A stretch of 41,172 bases of DNA from Flavobacteriales bacterium (GTDB taxonomy: Bacteria > Bacteroidota > Bacteroidia > Flavobacteriales_D > Crocinitomicaceae). Position 1 is the stretch's first letter; each line of letters opens with the position of its first letter. Shown one piece after another: positions 16,400 through 24,533 of the stretch. The stretch lies in the NCBI GenBank assembly GCA_022361195.1, contig JAKSBJ010000230.1:1-41172 (forward strand), in the 5' to 3' direction. The notes under the pieces were generated by a model. It worked only from the letters and a program-made list of their open reading frames with translations, was not told the DNA's origin and did no database searches. Both the position numbers and the translations under genes were made by a program.

Positions 16400-18382
16400 A
16401 TAGCAATAAAAAAAAGATTACTACTCTACTTTACTTTAAGCTTTTTTTTAGCTTCCTCATTATTTAATGTTCAGGCTCAAACCTCCATTTCGGGAGTTAT
16501 AAATGATTACCAAAGTGTTACAGTCGTTAATTCAACTGATAATTTTGTTAGTCTCAGTTCTACCGTAGGATTTGCTTCCGGAGATCGGGTTTTGTTAATT
16601 CAAATGCAAGGAGCTACGATTGATGAAAGTAATTCGGCCTCTTTTGGAACAATTAGTTCTTACAACAATGCAGGTAATTACGAATTCCAAACCATTTGTA
16701 AAATTGAAGGTAATGATGTTTACTTTTCACATGAACTGGTTAATTCTTATGATGTCAGTTCCTCGGTTCAGCTAATACGGGTTCCTGTTTATGAAGATGC
16801 CATCATTAGTGGAAGTGATTTAACTGCAACTACCTGGAATGGAACTATAGGAGGAGTTGTTGTCTTGGAGGTTGAAGGAACATTAGATTTCGGATCTCAA
16901 AACATTGATGTCGAAGGAAGTGGTTTTAGAGGCGGAGACGCAGAACTTTCAGGTGGAGGTTGCTCGGGTGTAGTGCTCGATGCCACTTATTACACCCCTT
17001 TTTCTGATCCGGATGCCAAAGCTTTAAAAGGCGAAGGAATAGCCGCTGTTATTGCAGGAAAAGAGTGTGGGCGTGGACCTCAGGCCAACGGAGGAGGTGG
17101 AGGAAACAACCACAACGGAGGTGGATCTGGAGGAGGAAACTACGGAGCCGGAGGTGCAGGAGGAAGACGTGTGAAGGCCTCATTTTTTGCTTGTGGTTCT
17201 TTTGAAGGAATAGAAAGCAAAGAGCTCTCAACAGCCTATACCGACGGAAAGATTTTTATGGGAGGTGGTGGCGGTGCCGGACATGGTAACAATTCAGGTG
17301 AAGTATCGGAGAATGGAGCAAACGGAGGAGGGATTGTAATCATTAAAGCCGATCGTATTTTAGGTAACGGACAAAATATTAATGCCGATGGAGCCGCTCA
17401 TGCGGTAAATGCTGCCAATGAAGGTGGTGGCGGTGGTGGCGGTGGCGGAACCGTATTGTTAGAAGTCAATAGTTATGGCAGTCCGCTTAGTGTTTCGGTA
17501 GATGGTGGTAATGGAACAGATGTTGACAATATGGGTTCATCAAACTGCAACGGTCCCGGTGGTGGTGGCGGTGGTGGTTTAGTATGGAGTTCCGGAGCTG
17601 GAATTCCGACCGAATTAAGTTCTTCCTTTAACGGAGGTACAGCTGGAGTAATTGCTTCCACTTCTCAACCCGGATGTTCACCTGGCAGTAGTAATGACGG
17701 AACAGATGGTTCTAATGGGGCTCACCTTAGTAATTTAATATTAACGAGTGGAACTACCATCTTAGCAACAGGAAGTACCGAAGAAATTGCTTGTGGAAGT
17801 TATACACTTCCCAGTGGATCGCAAACCTATACCACAAGTGGAATTTATGCAGACACTTTAAGCACCGTTGATGGATGTGATAGTGTTTTAACCATTGACC
17901 TGACCATTAATACCGTAGATACATCTGTTATCGTCAATATTGGTTCTTTAACTGCAAATGCCTCTCCTGCTGCTTATCAATGGATAGATTGTCAGGACTT
18001 CTCCATTATCAGTGGAGCAACAGATCAAACGTTTGCACCAACATCCAGTGGTAATTATGCATTAGTTGTGACTGAAAATGGTTGTACAGACACCTCAGCC
18101 TGTTATCATTTAACTCCTTTGAGCATTGAAAAAAATGAGTTTGAATCCAGCATATTACTTTATCCTAATCCGGTGACTAACGGAACTTTCATACTTCAGT
18201 TAAAAGATACTTATCAGGAAGTTTCTATCACTATCCGTAATCCTGAAGGGAAATTAATTTCTCAAACCAAGGCTAAATACACGGCTAACGTTCCTGTATC
18301 AATAAACCAACCAAAAGGCCTTTACTTCATCACTGTACAAGCAGATGAGAAAGTGGCTGTTTTAAAACTATTAGTTGACTAA
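16400..18382 (+). CDS. Glycine-rich secreted protein with T9SS type A sorting domain; non-standard start codon
   Basis: The frame encodes a clear signal peptide (IKKRLLLYFTLSFFLASSL, then NVQAQT), but upstream of it there is no ATG, GTG or TTG before the stop at 16382-16384. The only candidates are ATA at 16400 or 16406 and ATT at 16388; 16400 is used here, giving about 660 residues. The mature part begins with a beta-rich region, then glycine-rich runs (about residues 230-400, with GGGGGNN and GGGGGGGGG) that probably form a stiff surface repeat, then ISGATDQTF/Ig-like strands. The last 80 residues are a T9SS type A sorting domain (LYPNPVTNGTFIL, KGLYFITV), so the protein is exported through the Por system and likely attached to the cell surface. 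Confidence 0.85.
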   Translation: MAIKKRLLLYFTLSFFLASSLFNVQAQTSISGVINDYQSVTVVNSTDNFVSLSSTVGFASGDRVLLIQMQGATIDESNSASFGTISSYNNAGNYEFQTICKIEGNDVYFSHELVNSYDVSSSVQLIRVPVYEDAIISGSDLTATTWNGTIGGVVVLEVEGTLDFGSQNIDVEGSGFRGGDAELSGGGCSGVVLDATYYTPFSDPDAKALKGEGIAAVIAGKECGRGPQANGGGGGNNHNGGGSGGGNYGAGGAGGRRVKASFFACGSFEGIESKELSTAYTDGKIFMGGGGGAGHGNNSGEVSENGANGGGIVIIKADRILGNGQNINADGAAHAVNAANEGGGGGGGGGTVLLEVNSYGSPLSVSVDGGNGTDVDNMGSSNCNGPGGGGGGGLVWSSGAGIPTELSSSFNGGTAGVIASTSQPGCSPGSSNDGTDGSNGAHLSNLILTSGTTILATGSTEEIACGSYTLPSGSQTYTTSGIYADTLSTVDGCDSVLTIDLTINTVDTSVIVNIGSLTANASPAAYQWIDCQDFSIISGATDQTFAPTSSGNYALVVTENGCTDTSACYHLTPLSIEKNEFESSILLYPNPVTNGTFILQLKDTYQEVSITIRNPEGKLISQTKAKYTANVPVSINQPKGLYFITVQADEKVAVLKLLVD

Positions 18383-18388
18383 GCTAAA

Positions 18389-18682
18389 ATGAATCCAAAA
18401 ACAACTAAAATTTTATTGAAGGTACTGGCCATTATTCTTTTGCTATTTGGCATTTATGTCGGTCTTGGATTTTTAGCTGCATTCAGCATGCTCATCATGG
18501 AAATTGGTTGGGAAACCATTAGCCGGGAGATGCAGGATACAAGCAGCACAATTATTATCGTAGCCCTGAGTTTTGCTTCCCTTTCTTTTGGTGGAATAGC
18601 ATTTAGTTGTTTTTTCGGCTTTAAAAAACTCCGAAAGAAAATTAAAGGAGAAGAACAGAAAATGATGCAAGAAGTTGAATAG
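18389..18682 (+). CDS. Small two-helix membrane protein (97 aa)
   Basis: Two transmembrane helices (about residues 8-36 and 53-77) are followed by a strongly basic, then acidic cytoplasmic tail (KKLRKKIKGEEQKMMQEVE). It starts 6 bases after the T9SS cargo gene and converges on the response regulator gene with a 2-base gap. No family is recognised; an accessory role for the cargo gene is only a positional guess. Confidence 0.65.
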   Translation: MNPKTTKILLKVLAIILLLFGIYVGLGFLAAFSMLIMEIGWETISREMQDTSSTIIIVALSFASLSFGGIAFSCFFGFKKLRKKIKGEEQKMMQEVE

Positions 18683-18684
18683 AC

Positions 18685-19317
18685 TTACTCCTTAAACAAC
18701 TTATTTTCAATCGCAAACTTGAGGAGACCCAAACTATTTTTACTCCCAGTCTTATGTAAAAGGTTTTTACGGTGAGTCTCAACCGTATTGAATGAAATAT
18801 AAAGCTTATCAGCAATCTCTTGTGTGGTTAACTCATTACAAATCAGCTTTAAAATTTCCTCTTCGCGTGGTGTTAAACGCACAGCTTGCGTAACATTATC
18901 ACTTTTATACCCTTCTGCAATAATATTAAAGACCTGATTATTATAATGTTTCTCTCCATTTATGACCTTGGTAATAGCTTCTTTTAACTCAGCCTTACCT
19001 GCATCCTTGGGTAAATAACCTTCAACACCTATTTTTAATACACGTTCAATAGAACCCTTATCCGTTAACATGGTTAGCATGATGATTTTAATTTCCGGAT
19101 AAGTTGATCGTACAGCCTCAGCAGTTTCTATCCCATCCTTTTCAGGCATATTAATGTCCATTAAAATGACATCTGTGCCTCTACTCTTCAACAACTCCAT
19201 TACCTCATTCCCATTTGAGGCTTCCCCCGAAATTTCAAAGTTTTCAATTGTCGATAAAAGTGAACTAACTCCTTCTCTGAATAATTTGTGATCGTCTGCT
19301 ATAAAAATTGAAATCAT
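18685..19317 (-). CDS. NarL/FixJ-type (LuxR HTH) response regulator
   Basis: A 210-residue regulator. The receiver domain (1-120) has the acidic pair Asp8/Asp9 and phosphoacceptor Asp54 (ILMDINMPEKDG). The LuxR-type helix-turn-helix (about 145-205) reads LTPREEEILKLICNELTTQE, then IADKLYISFNTVETHRKNLLHKTG. Its ATG overlaps the stop of the histidine kinase gene as ATGA, so the pair is translationally coupled and is almost certainly a cognate two-component system. The target genes are not evident. Confidence 0.95.
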   Translation of the reverse strand: MISIFIADDHKLFREGVSSLLSTIENFEISGEASNGNEVMELLKSRGTDVILMDINMPEKDGIETAEAVRSTYPEIKIIMLTMLTDKGSIERVLKIGVEGYLPKDAGKAELKEAITKVINGEKHYNNQVFNIIAEGYKSDNVTQAVRLTPREEEILKLICNELTTQEIADKLYISFNTVETHRKNLLHKTGSKNSLGLLKFAIENKLFKE

Positions 19318-21137
19318 GCTATTGGAATGTTAATTATAATTGTTGCGCCGTGATTGAGATGACTATCAATGTTCCAGTTTCCTTTTAGTCGTTTTACCCG
19401 CTTATTGATGTTTTGCATCCCCAATCCCTTTTCACTTACTTTTTCGGCTAAAAAGCCTTTTCCGTTGTCCTCAAATGTGATGTTTAGTTCTTTTTGAATT
19501 TCATTAATTTGAACGGTTATGAGATCTGCTCCCGAATGTTTTAATGAGTTACTCAATAGTTCCATTAAAATCTTGTAAACCTCCCGCTCCATCTCCGATT
19601 TCAAATTAGTTGGCAGTCCCTCAAGATAAAGATCTATTTTAAGACTTTTTGACTGTGAAATAGAAGAGCAAATTGCTTCAAGTGATCCTTTAAGACCATG
19701 TTTTTCGAGCGATTTCGCATGCAGATTATGAGATACACTTCTTACTTCATCCATCCCTTCATGAATCATCTTTTTCACTTGTATTAATTGATCATCGGTC
19801 TCCGAATCATTTATGCTTTCTATTTGCAGATTAATTGCTGCAAGCAAACCTCCTAAACGATCATGTAACTCTTCTGCTATTCTTCTCCTTTCCTCATGCT
19901 GTCCGGAAACCTGTGCTTCGAACATATCCAGCTCATAACCTTGCATAAGCTGTTCTACTTCTCTCCTTTTTGCTTCTAGCTCCAGCTGGTTTAATTTTCG
20001 CTTCTGGCGGAATAGGCGACTAGCAAAAATCCCTAAAACTCCCAGGACTAAAATGAGAATAATAAGTACTGTAATGATTATTCTATTCACTTTGTTTTCT
20101 GTCCTGGTTTGTTTATTCTCAGCTTCAATTCGTTTGTTTTTTTCTTTCTCAAATGCAATTTCTGCATCTTTTTTTTCGATTTGGTACTTTGCCTCTGCTT
20201 CATCCGCTTCATTGTTAATGATTGCCAGGTTAAAAGAATCATTCAACGATTCATAACTAAAAAAATACCTCAATCGCTTACTATTTCCTCCCTCTGTTTT
20301 CAGCAATTGAATAAGTTTACTTCTCGCTAAATCTCTTTTTATCTCAAGTCCGCCAAAATCTTCAGCAAGTTTTTCGGATAAAGCCAAATAAGAATGTGCT
20401 AAATCGTATTCACCCAACCCTTCATAGGCAATGCTGATATTGTGTAAACATCTCAGACGATCTTCAGGAGTTAAATCTTCCTCAAGCAGGGGTAAAAGTA
20501 TGTTTAACGAAGCTTTTCGTTCACCAAGATGACGACGTAAAATTCCTAAATTTAGTTTTAACATTAAGGTCGTTAAATAGTCATCATTCTCAATCGTTAT
20601 TCCCTTTTCGTAATAAAACTGTGCAGAATCAAGTTGACCTGTTTCATAAAAGAATGATCCTAAATTATTGTACGCTACTTTCATCCCTATTGAATCTCTT
20701 TCAAACTCTTTTAAAAGCATGGACTTACGATAATAATACTCAGCTAGTTGATACTGATTAATTTCATAATAAAGCACACCCAGGTTATTACAACTATTGG
20801 AGACTTTACCTTTCAACCCCAACCCCTCTCTAATTTTCAATGCTCTCAAATGAAAAATAGCTGATGAATCATAATTCCCACGATTTTTATATAAAACACC
20901 TCTTACACTCAGGATATCAGAGATAACTTTATCTGAGCAATGATCTTTTGAGTTATTGAGAGCAACTGTATTCATTTTAAAAGCACTATCGAGATCATCA
21001 TTTCTTAGATCATAAGCTTCTCTATTTAATTTGTCAATCTCCAGTCCCAAACTATCATTTTCTATTAAAGCTTCTGCCCTTAAACTTGAATAAACTGACA
21101 GTAAAAAAAACAATATGTAAACTCCTCTTGATACCAC
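19314..21137 (-). CDS. TPR-containing NarX-type sensor histidine kinase
   Basis: A 607-residue kinase with a signal-like N-terminal hydrophobic segment, about six tetratricopeptide repeats in the periplasmic part (roughly 35-290; for example ALKIREGLGLKGKVSNSCNN), a coiled coil, one transmembrane helix (about 350-375) and a HisKA_3 domain with the phosphorylated His425 in EELHDRLGGLL. The HATPase domain follows at about 500-607 with ENGK-like FEDNGKGF and GLGMQNI. The GTG start at 21137 lies directly beside a strong hairpin. The TPR-TM-kinase layout is common in Bacteroidota; the signal sensed is unknown. It is coupled to the response regulator downstream. Confidence 0.94.
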   Translation of the reverse strand: MVSRGVYILFFLLSVYSSLRAEALIENDSLGLEIDKLNREAYDLRNDDLDSAFKMNTVALNNSKDHCSDKVISDILSVRGVLYKNRGNYDSSAIFHLRALKIREGLGLKGKVSNSCNNLGVLYYEINQYQLAEYYYRKSMLLKEFERDSIGMKVAYNNLGSFFYETGQLDSAQFYYEKGITIENDDYLTTLMLKLNLGILRRHLGERKASLNILLPLLEEDLTPEDRLRCLHNISIAYEGLGEYDLAHSYLALSEKLAEDFGGLEIKRDLARSKLIQLLKTEGGNSKRLRYFFSYESLNDSFNLAIINNEADEAEAKYQIEKKDAEIAFEKEKNKRIEAENKQTRTENKVNRIIITVLIILILVLGVLGIFASRLFRQKRKLNQLELEAKRREVEQLMQGYELDMFEAQVSGQHEERRRIAEELHDRLGGLLAAINLQIESINDSETDDQLIQVKKMIHEGMDEVRSVSHNLHAKSLEKHGLKGSLEAICSSISQSKSLKIDLYLEGLPTNLKSEMEREVYKILMELLSNSLKHSGADLITVQINEIQKELNITFEDNGKGFLAEKVSEKGLGMQNINKRVKRLKGNWNIDSHLNHGATIIINIPIA

Positions 21138-21170
21138 AAAAACTTGTAAGACATTAATGCCTTACAAGTT
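21138..21170 (-). terminator. Hairpin terminator or attenuator after the caspase cassette
   Basis: A perfect 10-bp inverted repeat, AACTTGTAAG at 21141-21150 and CTTACAAGTT at 21161-21170, with a 10-base loop containing the palindrome CATTAATG. On the minus strand it ends in TTTTT and lies 38 bases after the stop of the 127-residue protein. The T-run touches the GTG start of the histidine kinase, so the hairpin could also limit read-through into, or translation of, that gene. Confidence 0.75.
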
Positions 21171-21207
21171 ACATTTTTATTCTCTTAAAAATTTATTTGT
21201 TCATACT

Positions 21208-21591
21208 TTAGCCCAATTGATCAGCTACCGCGACATTAGTTCGTTTTTTCTTCTTTGGTCCTCTTAAATTGCCAGAAATTGGTGAACTGAGATAAACAAC
21301 TCCAAAAATATATTTACACGGCACAGCTCCACCAGGGCATTGATGAGTCGGTAATTTAAACTTGAGTTTATCAGTTTCATCGTAATCACTATTGTAATCA
21401 ACAATGAGTAAAACTAAACGGTCGGTATTGGGATTGTATCCGTTCAAATTTATTCCTTGTAAAAGTTCATTATTCGTGTCTTCCAAAATCAAATAAGACC
21501 CTTCTTTATATTTCCCTTGATCTCCATTCGTTAGTTCGATATCGCAAATTACTTCATCATTCGTAATTTGATACGTCATATTCCAAGCCAT
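21208..21591 (-). CDS. Beta-strand-rich hypothetical protein of the caspase cassette (127 aa)
   Basis: No signal peptide or membrane segment is present. Residues 1-100 show alternating strands (MTYQITNDEVICDIELTNG, GSYLILED, RLVLLIVDYN) with an acidic loop DYNSDYDETDK and two cysteines at HQCPGGAVPCKYIFG. The tail is basic (GPKKKKRTNVAVADQLG). I do not recognise a family. It starts 22 bases downstream of the caspase gene and is the last gene before the hairpin, so it is probably cotranscribed with it. It could be a regulator, a substrate or an effector; nothing in the sequence decides between these. Confidence 0.7.
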   Translation of the reverse strand: MAWNMTYQITNDEVICDIELTNGDQGKYKEGSYLILEDTNNELLQGINLNGYNPNTDRLVLLIVDYNSDYDETDKLKFKLPTHQCPGGAVPCKYIFGVVYLSSPISGNLRGPKKKKRTNVAVADQLG

Positions 21592-21613
21592 AATCTATTT
21601 ATTTAAAGGTTAA

Positions 21614-22528
21614 TTAATATTCTCTGTTAAAATCAAAAGGAACCGTTTTGATGAAAAAAGGAGCATATGCACCGCTAATTCTAGCTCCTCCATTTAATCC
21701 TGTTTTTTTTGCAAGAAAAGTGTGTAGCATGTTATAGTTCCCTTCAAAATCACCACCATTCCAAATAGATAAAAGTTTATCTGTGAAAAAACTATTTCCG
21801 TTAGCATGATCGGCGGCCCCCGTTTTTTTGTCTTTATCACAAGCTGATAAAAAACAGATCGAACTCCTGAATTGCCGAGCAGAGATAATAGCCGGCACGG
21901 TTTCTATTTTATCCAGATATTCTTTGCGATTAGACTCTATGACACCTTTCGCCTGATTTCCTGTCATTCTCTTAATCGAATTTAAAATCCCTCTTTCCCG
22001 TTCAGCGATAGCCTCCTTTTCCTCCTTGCTTAATTCCTGACTTAGCGACTCAATGGTAAGAGTTCCCAAACCATAACCAGACTGGGTAATTCCATCAGAG
22101 TAACAGCAATCCACAATTATGAAGCATTTCACTCCTTTTGGAAACTTTAACAATTCCACCTTGATTTCATGTTCCAAAACCATTTTGTCATGAAAACACA
22201 AAAATTCTACTTTACGCTTAAGTTTGTGCTCATGCTCATAACGTGCTCCATGACCGGAGAAAGAAATCACAACATAAGATTCTTCTTTTCCATTCTTTTT
22301 TGTTTCCTCAATGATATAATCTAATGCATTAAAGAAATTTTTAGATGTTGCTTTTGCCGTTCCTTTTCCACTACTTGTGAGCAAAAAGCTTTTTTTATAC
22401 CCATTAATATTGCTGGTTATATCGTATAAATCTTTGGCATCTTTTTCAGGACCTATCACTTTATAGGTACTTAGATAATGATCAAAATCTACCTCTCCCA
22501 CCCCAACATGTAAACTGTATCCTTTCAT
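21614..22528 (-). CDS. Caspase-family (peptidase C14) protease
   Basis: A 304-residue cytoplasmic protein with the caspase/metacaspase fold. It begins YSLHVGVGEVD, the first strand of the p20-like domain, and carries the catalytic His93 in VVISFSGHGA and Cys142 in FIIVDCCYSDG. The later strand ICFLSACDKDKKT and the helix NSFFTDKLLSIW are the usual closing elements. An inserted charged helix (about 165-200, SKEEKEAIAERERGI) precedes the last strands. There is no fused sensor, TPR or NTPase domain, so activation must come from elsewhere. It lies between a two-helix membrane protein gene (11 bases upstream) and a beta-rich protein gene (22 bases downstream). Substrates are unknown. Confidence 0.9.
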   Translation of the reverse strand: MKGYSLHVGVGEVDFDHYLSTYKVIGPEKDAKDLYDITSNINGYKKSFLLTSSGKGTAKATSKNFFNALDYIIEETKKNGKEESYVVISFSGHGARYEHEHKLKRKVEFLCFHDKMVLEHEIKVELLKFPKGVKCFIIVDCCYSDGITQSGYGLGTLTIESLSQELSKEEKEAIAERERGILNSIKRMTGNQAKGVIESNRKEYLDKIETVPAIISARQFRSSICFLSACDKDKKTGAADHANGNSFFTDKLLSIWNGGDFEGNYNMLHTFLAKKTGLNGGARISGAYAPFFIKTVPFDFNREY

Positions 22529-22539
22529 AATTTTAACTT

Positions 22540-22851
22540 TTAATTTGTTTTAGGTTGTGGAGCCAATAAGCCAACAAGGGCTCCAAGTGCTATTGAGACA
22601 GATGTTTTAAAAACATCTGGTATATCTTGTTCCTCCAATACCAAAACAAGAACACTGATCATCACAAAGAGAATTATCGCGCACAAACCTCCAACAACAA
22701 TGCGATAAACCATTTTATCAGAACTCAAAGGGTGTTCCTCTATTTGCTCTAAAGCATCTAATGGATCATTTTTAAATTTTTGCTTCAATTCTTCATTTGT
22801 CTTAAGCGCTTTCTTAAGAGATTGCAATGAATTAATTTTCTCAGTATTCAT
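22540..22851 (-). CDS. Small two-helix membrane protein with leader-like N-terminus, upstream of the caspase
   Basis: A 103-residue protein. Residues 1-45 are charged and helical, with LKTNEELKQKFKNDPLDAL, which resembles the F/L..DP..AL pattern of Nif11/NHLP-type leader peptides; that likeness is weak and may only reflect a helix. Two transmembrane segments follow (about 48-72 and 79-98), with a short EEQDIPD loop and a short tail. It is the first gene of the cassette and has no homolog that I can name. Being paired with a caspase-like protease makes it a candidate protease substrate, membrane anchor or pore former; this is inference. Confidence 0.72.
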   Translation of the reverse strand: MNTEKINSLQSLKKALKTNEELKQKFKNDPLDALEQIEEHPLSSDKMVYRIVVGGLCAIILFVMISVLVLVLEEQDIPDVFKTSVSIALGALVGLLAPQPKTN

Positions 22852-23056
22852 ATCGTGGTCTTTTAATATTCGATTCGAATCAAATTTTTACATCACAAAT
22901 TTCATGATGAATAAGCGCTAAATTTTCACCGTAAAACACCATTTTGTCATCCCTGAAATCAGTTAGAAAGAATCTTAAGCCCAATAAAAATGGGACAAAC
23001 GGTTCTTCCGCTCTTATTTAATTCATTACTTTTATTCAGAAGGCAAAAGATATCTC
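22852..23056. other. Divergent intergenic region between the caspase cassette and paiB-like gene
   Basis: This 205-base AT-rich gap must hold both promoters. It contains the perfect 10-bp palindrome GATTCGAATC at 22872-22881, 20 bases upstream of the first cassette ATG, and a weaker repeat CATCA...TGATG at 22891-22909. No exact TAnnTTTG element is visible towards the cassette; the nearest is TAAAAATTTG, with two extra bases. The palindrome could be an operator. Confidence 0.35.
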
Positions 23057-23662
23057 ATGTACATCCCTAAATACTATGTTGGAAAAGATCAAAAGGAGGC
23101 AATTGCGTTTATGCAACGGTTCAATTTTGGATTAATCACCACCTCGACAAATGAAGCACCTGTGGCTACCCACTTGCCTTTTGTAATTTCCGAAAGAGAT
23201 GATAAGATTATTCTAAGTTCCCATCTTGCAAAAGCGAATCCACACAGTGATTTATTGGCATCGAATGAAAACCTCATTGTGTTTAGTGAACCTCATGCTT
23301 ACATTTCCCCTTCACTTTATGAAAAAGAACAAAACGTTCCAACCTGGAATTATATCGCTGTCCATGCCTATGGTAAAGCTCGAATCATTGAAGAACAAAA
23401 AGCCGTTTTTTTGCTACTCGAGGAGATGATGGATTTTATGGAGCCAGCTTTTAAGCAACAATGGCAATCGCTGAACTCTGAATATAAATCAAGACTTTCT
23501 AAAGCCATTGTGGGGTTTGAGATTGAAGTATCCAAATTACAGTTTAAAAAGAAACTCAGTCAAAATAAAACAGAACAGGAAAAAGAAAATATCATTAATT
23601 CTCTCAAAACCAGTTCAAATTCAAACGAACAACATGTTGCTGAATACATGAAAAAGAACTAA
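23057..23662 (+). CDS. PaiB-like FMN-binding protein
   Basis: This 201-residue protein matches the PaiB family of flavin-binding split-barrel proteins first described as negative regulators in Bacillus. It opens MYIPKYYVGKDQ and has the barrel strands GLITTSTNEAPVATHLPFVI and ILSSHLAKANPHSDLL. It also carries the family hallmarks FSEPHAYISPSLYE and VPTWNYIAVHAYGKARII. In Bacillus paiB lies beside paiA, a GNAT polyamine acetyltransferase; here a GNAT gene follows after 6 bases, so the pair echoes that arrangement. The true function in Bacteroidota, regulatory or enzymatic, is not known. Confidence 0.9.
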   Translation: MYIPKYYVGKDQKEAIAFMQRFNFGLITTSTNEAPVATHLPFVISERDDKIILSSHLAKANPHSDLLASNENLIVFSEPHAYISPSLYEKEQNVPTWNYIAVHAYGKARIIEEQKAVFLLLEEMMDFMEPAFKQQWQSLNSEYKSRLSKAIVGFEIEVSKLQFKKKLSQNKTEQEKENIINSLKTSSNSNEQHVAEYMKKN

Positions 23663-23668
23663 CAGAAT

Positions 23669-24487
23669 ATGCAAATATCTAACTTACAACACACTTCTTT
23701 TAATACCATTATTGAATGCTTTTTTGACGCTTTTGAGAATTACTTTGTCACGATACCAAGAGATAAGGATTATTTCCAAAAACGATGGGAAGCTGCCAAA
23801 GTTAACTTTTCATTGTCCTACGGAATGTTTGATGGAGACCAATTGGTTGGATTTATCATTCATGCGGTGGATAAACGAAACGGAAAGCGAATTGCCTTTA
23901 ATACCGGAACCGGAGTTTTACCTGCCTATCGTGGAAAGAAGATTCTCAAGTCTATCTATGATTTTGCACTAGATGATTTACGAAAACATCAAATCGAAGC
24001 TTCATCTTTAGAAGTGATTAAAGAAAATGAAATTGCCGTTAATGCTTACAAGGCTGTTGGATTTGAAATTTCGAGAGGGTACAAATGTTTTAAAGGCGAA
24101 CCTGAATTGATAGAGAATGTCCATCTAAAATTAGTTGACAAAACCAGCAAAACAACAGATGAACTTCCTCGTCAGGAATTTTATTCGTGGGACAATCAAT
24201 GGGAAACCATCAAAGGTGATAAAAACTATGATTTCTATGAAATTCAGGGAGAAAATGGAACCGAATCCTACTTCGTCATCAACCCTAAAAACGGCTACAT
24301 TCCACAATTTGATTTAATTGACCAGAACATTAAAAACTGGGAGCATTTATTCTCTGGAATGGCTCAAATTTCCTCCACCATAAAAATCAACAATGTGGAC
24401 GAAAGGTTGACAGATAAACTGGAAGCTTTGAACAAAGCTGGATTGGACAATTTTATTGATCAATACCAGATGGAACTTCCACTATAG
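23669..24487 (+). CDS. GNAT-family N-acetyltransferase
   Basis: A 272-residue protein. Residues about 1-145 are a GNAT domain: the acetyl-CoA motif is GTGVLPAYRGKKILKSIYDF, followed by LEVIKENEIAVNAYKAVGFE, the standard C-terminal part of the fold. Residues 150-272 form a second, unassigned alpha/beta region (ENGTESYFVINPKNGYIPQF) that may be a degenerate GNAT half or a substrate domain. The gene starts 6 bases after the PaiB-like gene, so the two are likely one operon. The substrate is unknown; a polyamine would fit the paiA parallel but is not shown. Confidence 0.88.
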   Translation: MQISNLQHTSFNTIIECFFDAFENYFVTIPRDKDYFQKRWEAAKVNFSLSYGMFDGDQLVGFIIHAVDKRNGKRIAFNTGTGVLPAYRGKKILKSIYDFALDDLRKHQIEASSLEVIKENEIAVNAYKAVGFEISRGYKCFKGEPELIENVHLKLVDKTSKTTDELPRQEFYSWDNQWETIKGDKNYDFYEIQGENGTESYFVINPKNGYIPQFDLIDQNIKNWEHLFSGMAQISSTIKINNVDERLTDKLEALNKAGLDNFIDQYQMELPL

Positions 24488-24533
24488 TACACTAAGAATT
24501 TAGCCGTATCTTTAGACATCTCAATTTTTAGTT

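Noticed and set aside
17049..17661. Antisense frames and apparent repeats in the glycine-rich region
   Set aside because: They follow from runs of GGA/GGT glycine codons in the T9SS cargo gene; the antisense frames are proline/leucine-rich artefacts.
16592..18382. TTG at 16592 as the start of the T9SS cargo protein
   Set aside because: It would remove the signal peptide encoded just upstream in the same frame, although the protein has a T9SS sorting domain that needs Sec export.
18685..22851. A single five-gene operon of caspase cassette plus two-component system
   Set aside because: A strong hairpin with a T-run lies between them, and TPR kinase/NarL pairs are very common in this phylum, so linkage may be accidental. 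Read-through is kept only as a possibility.
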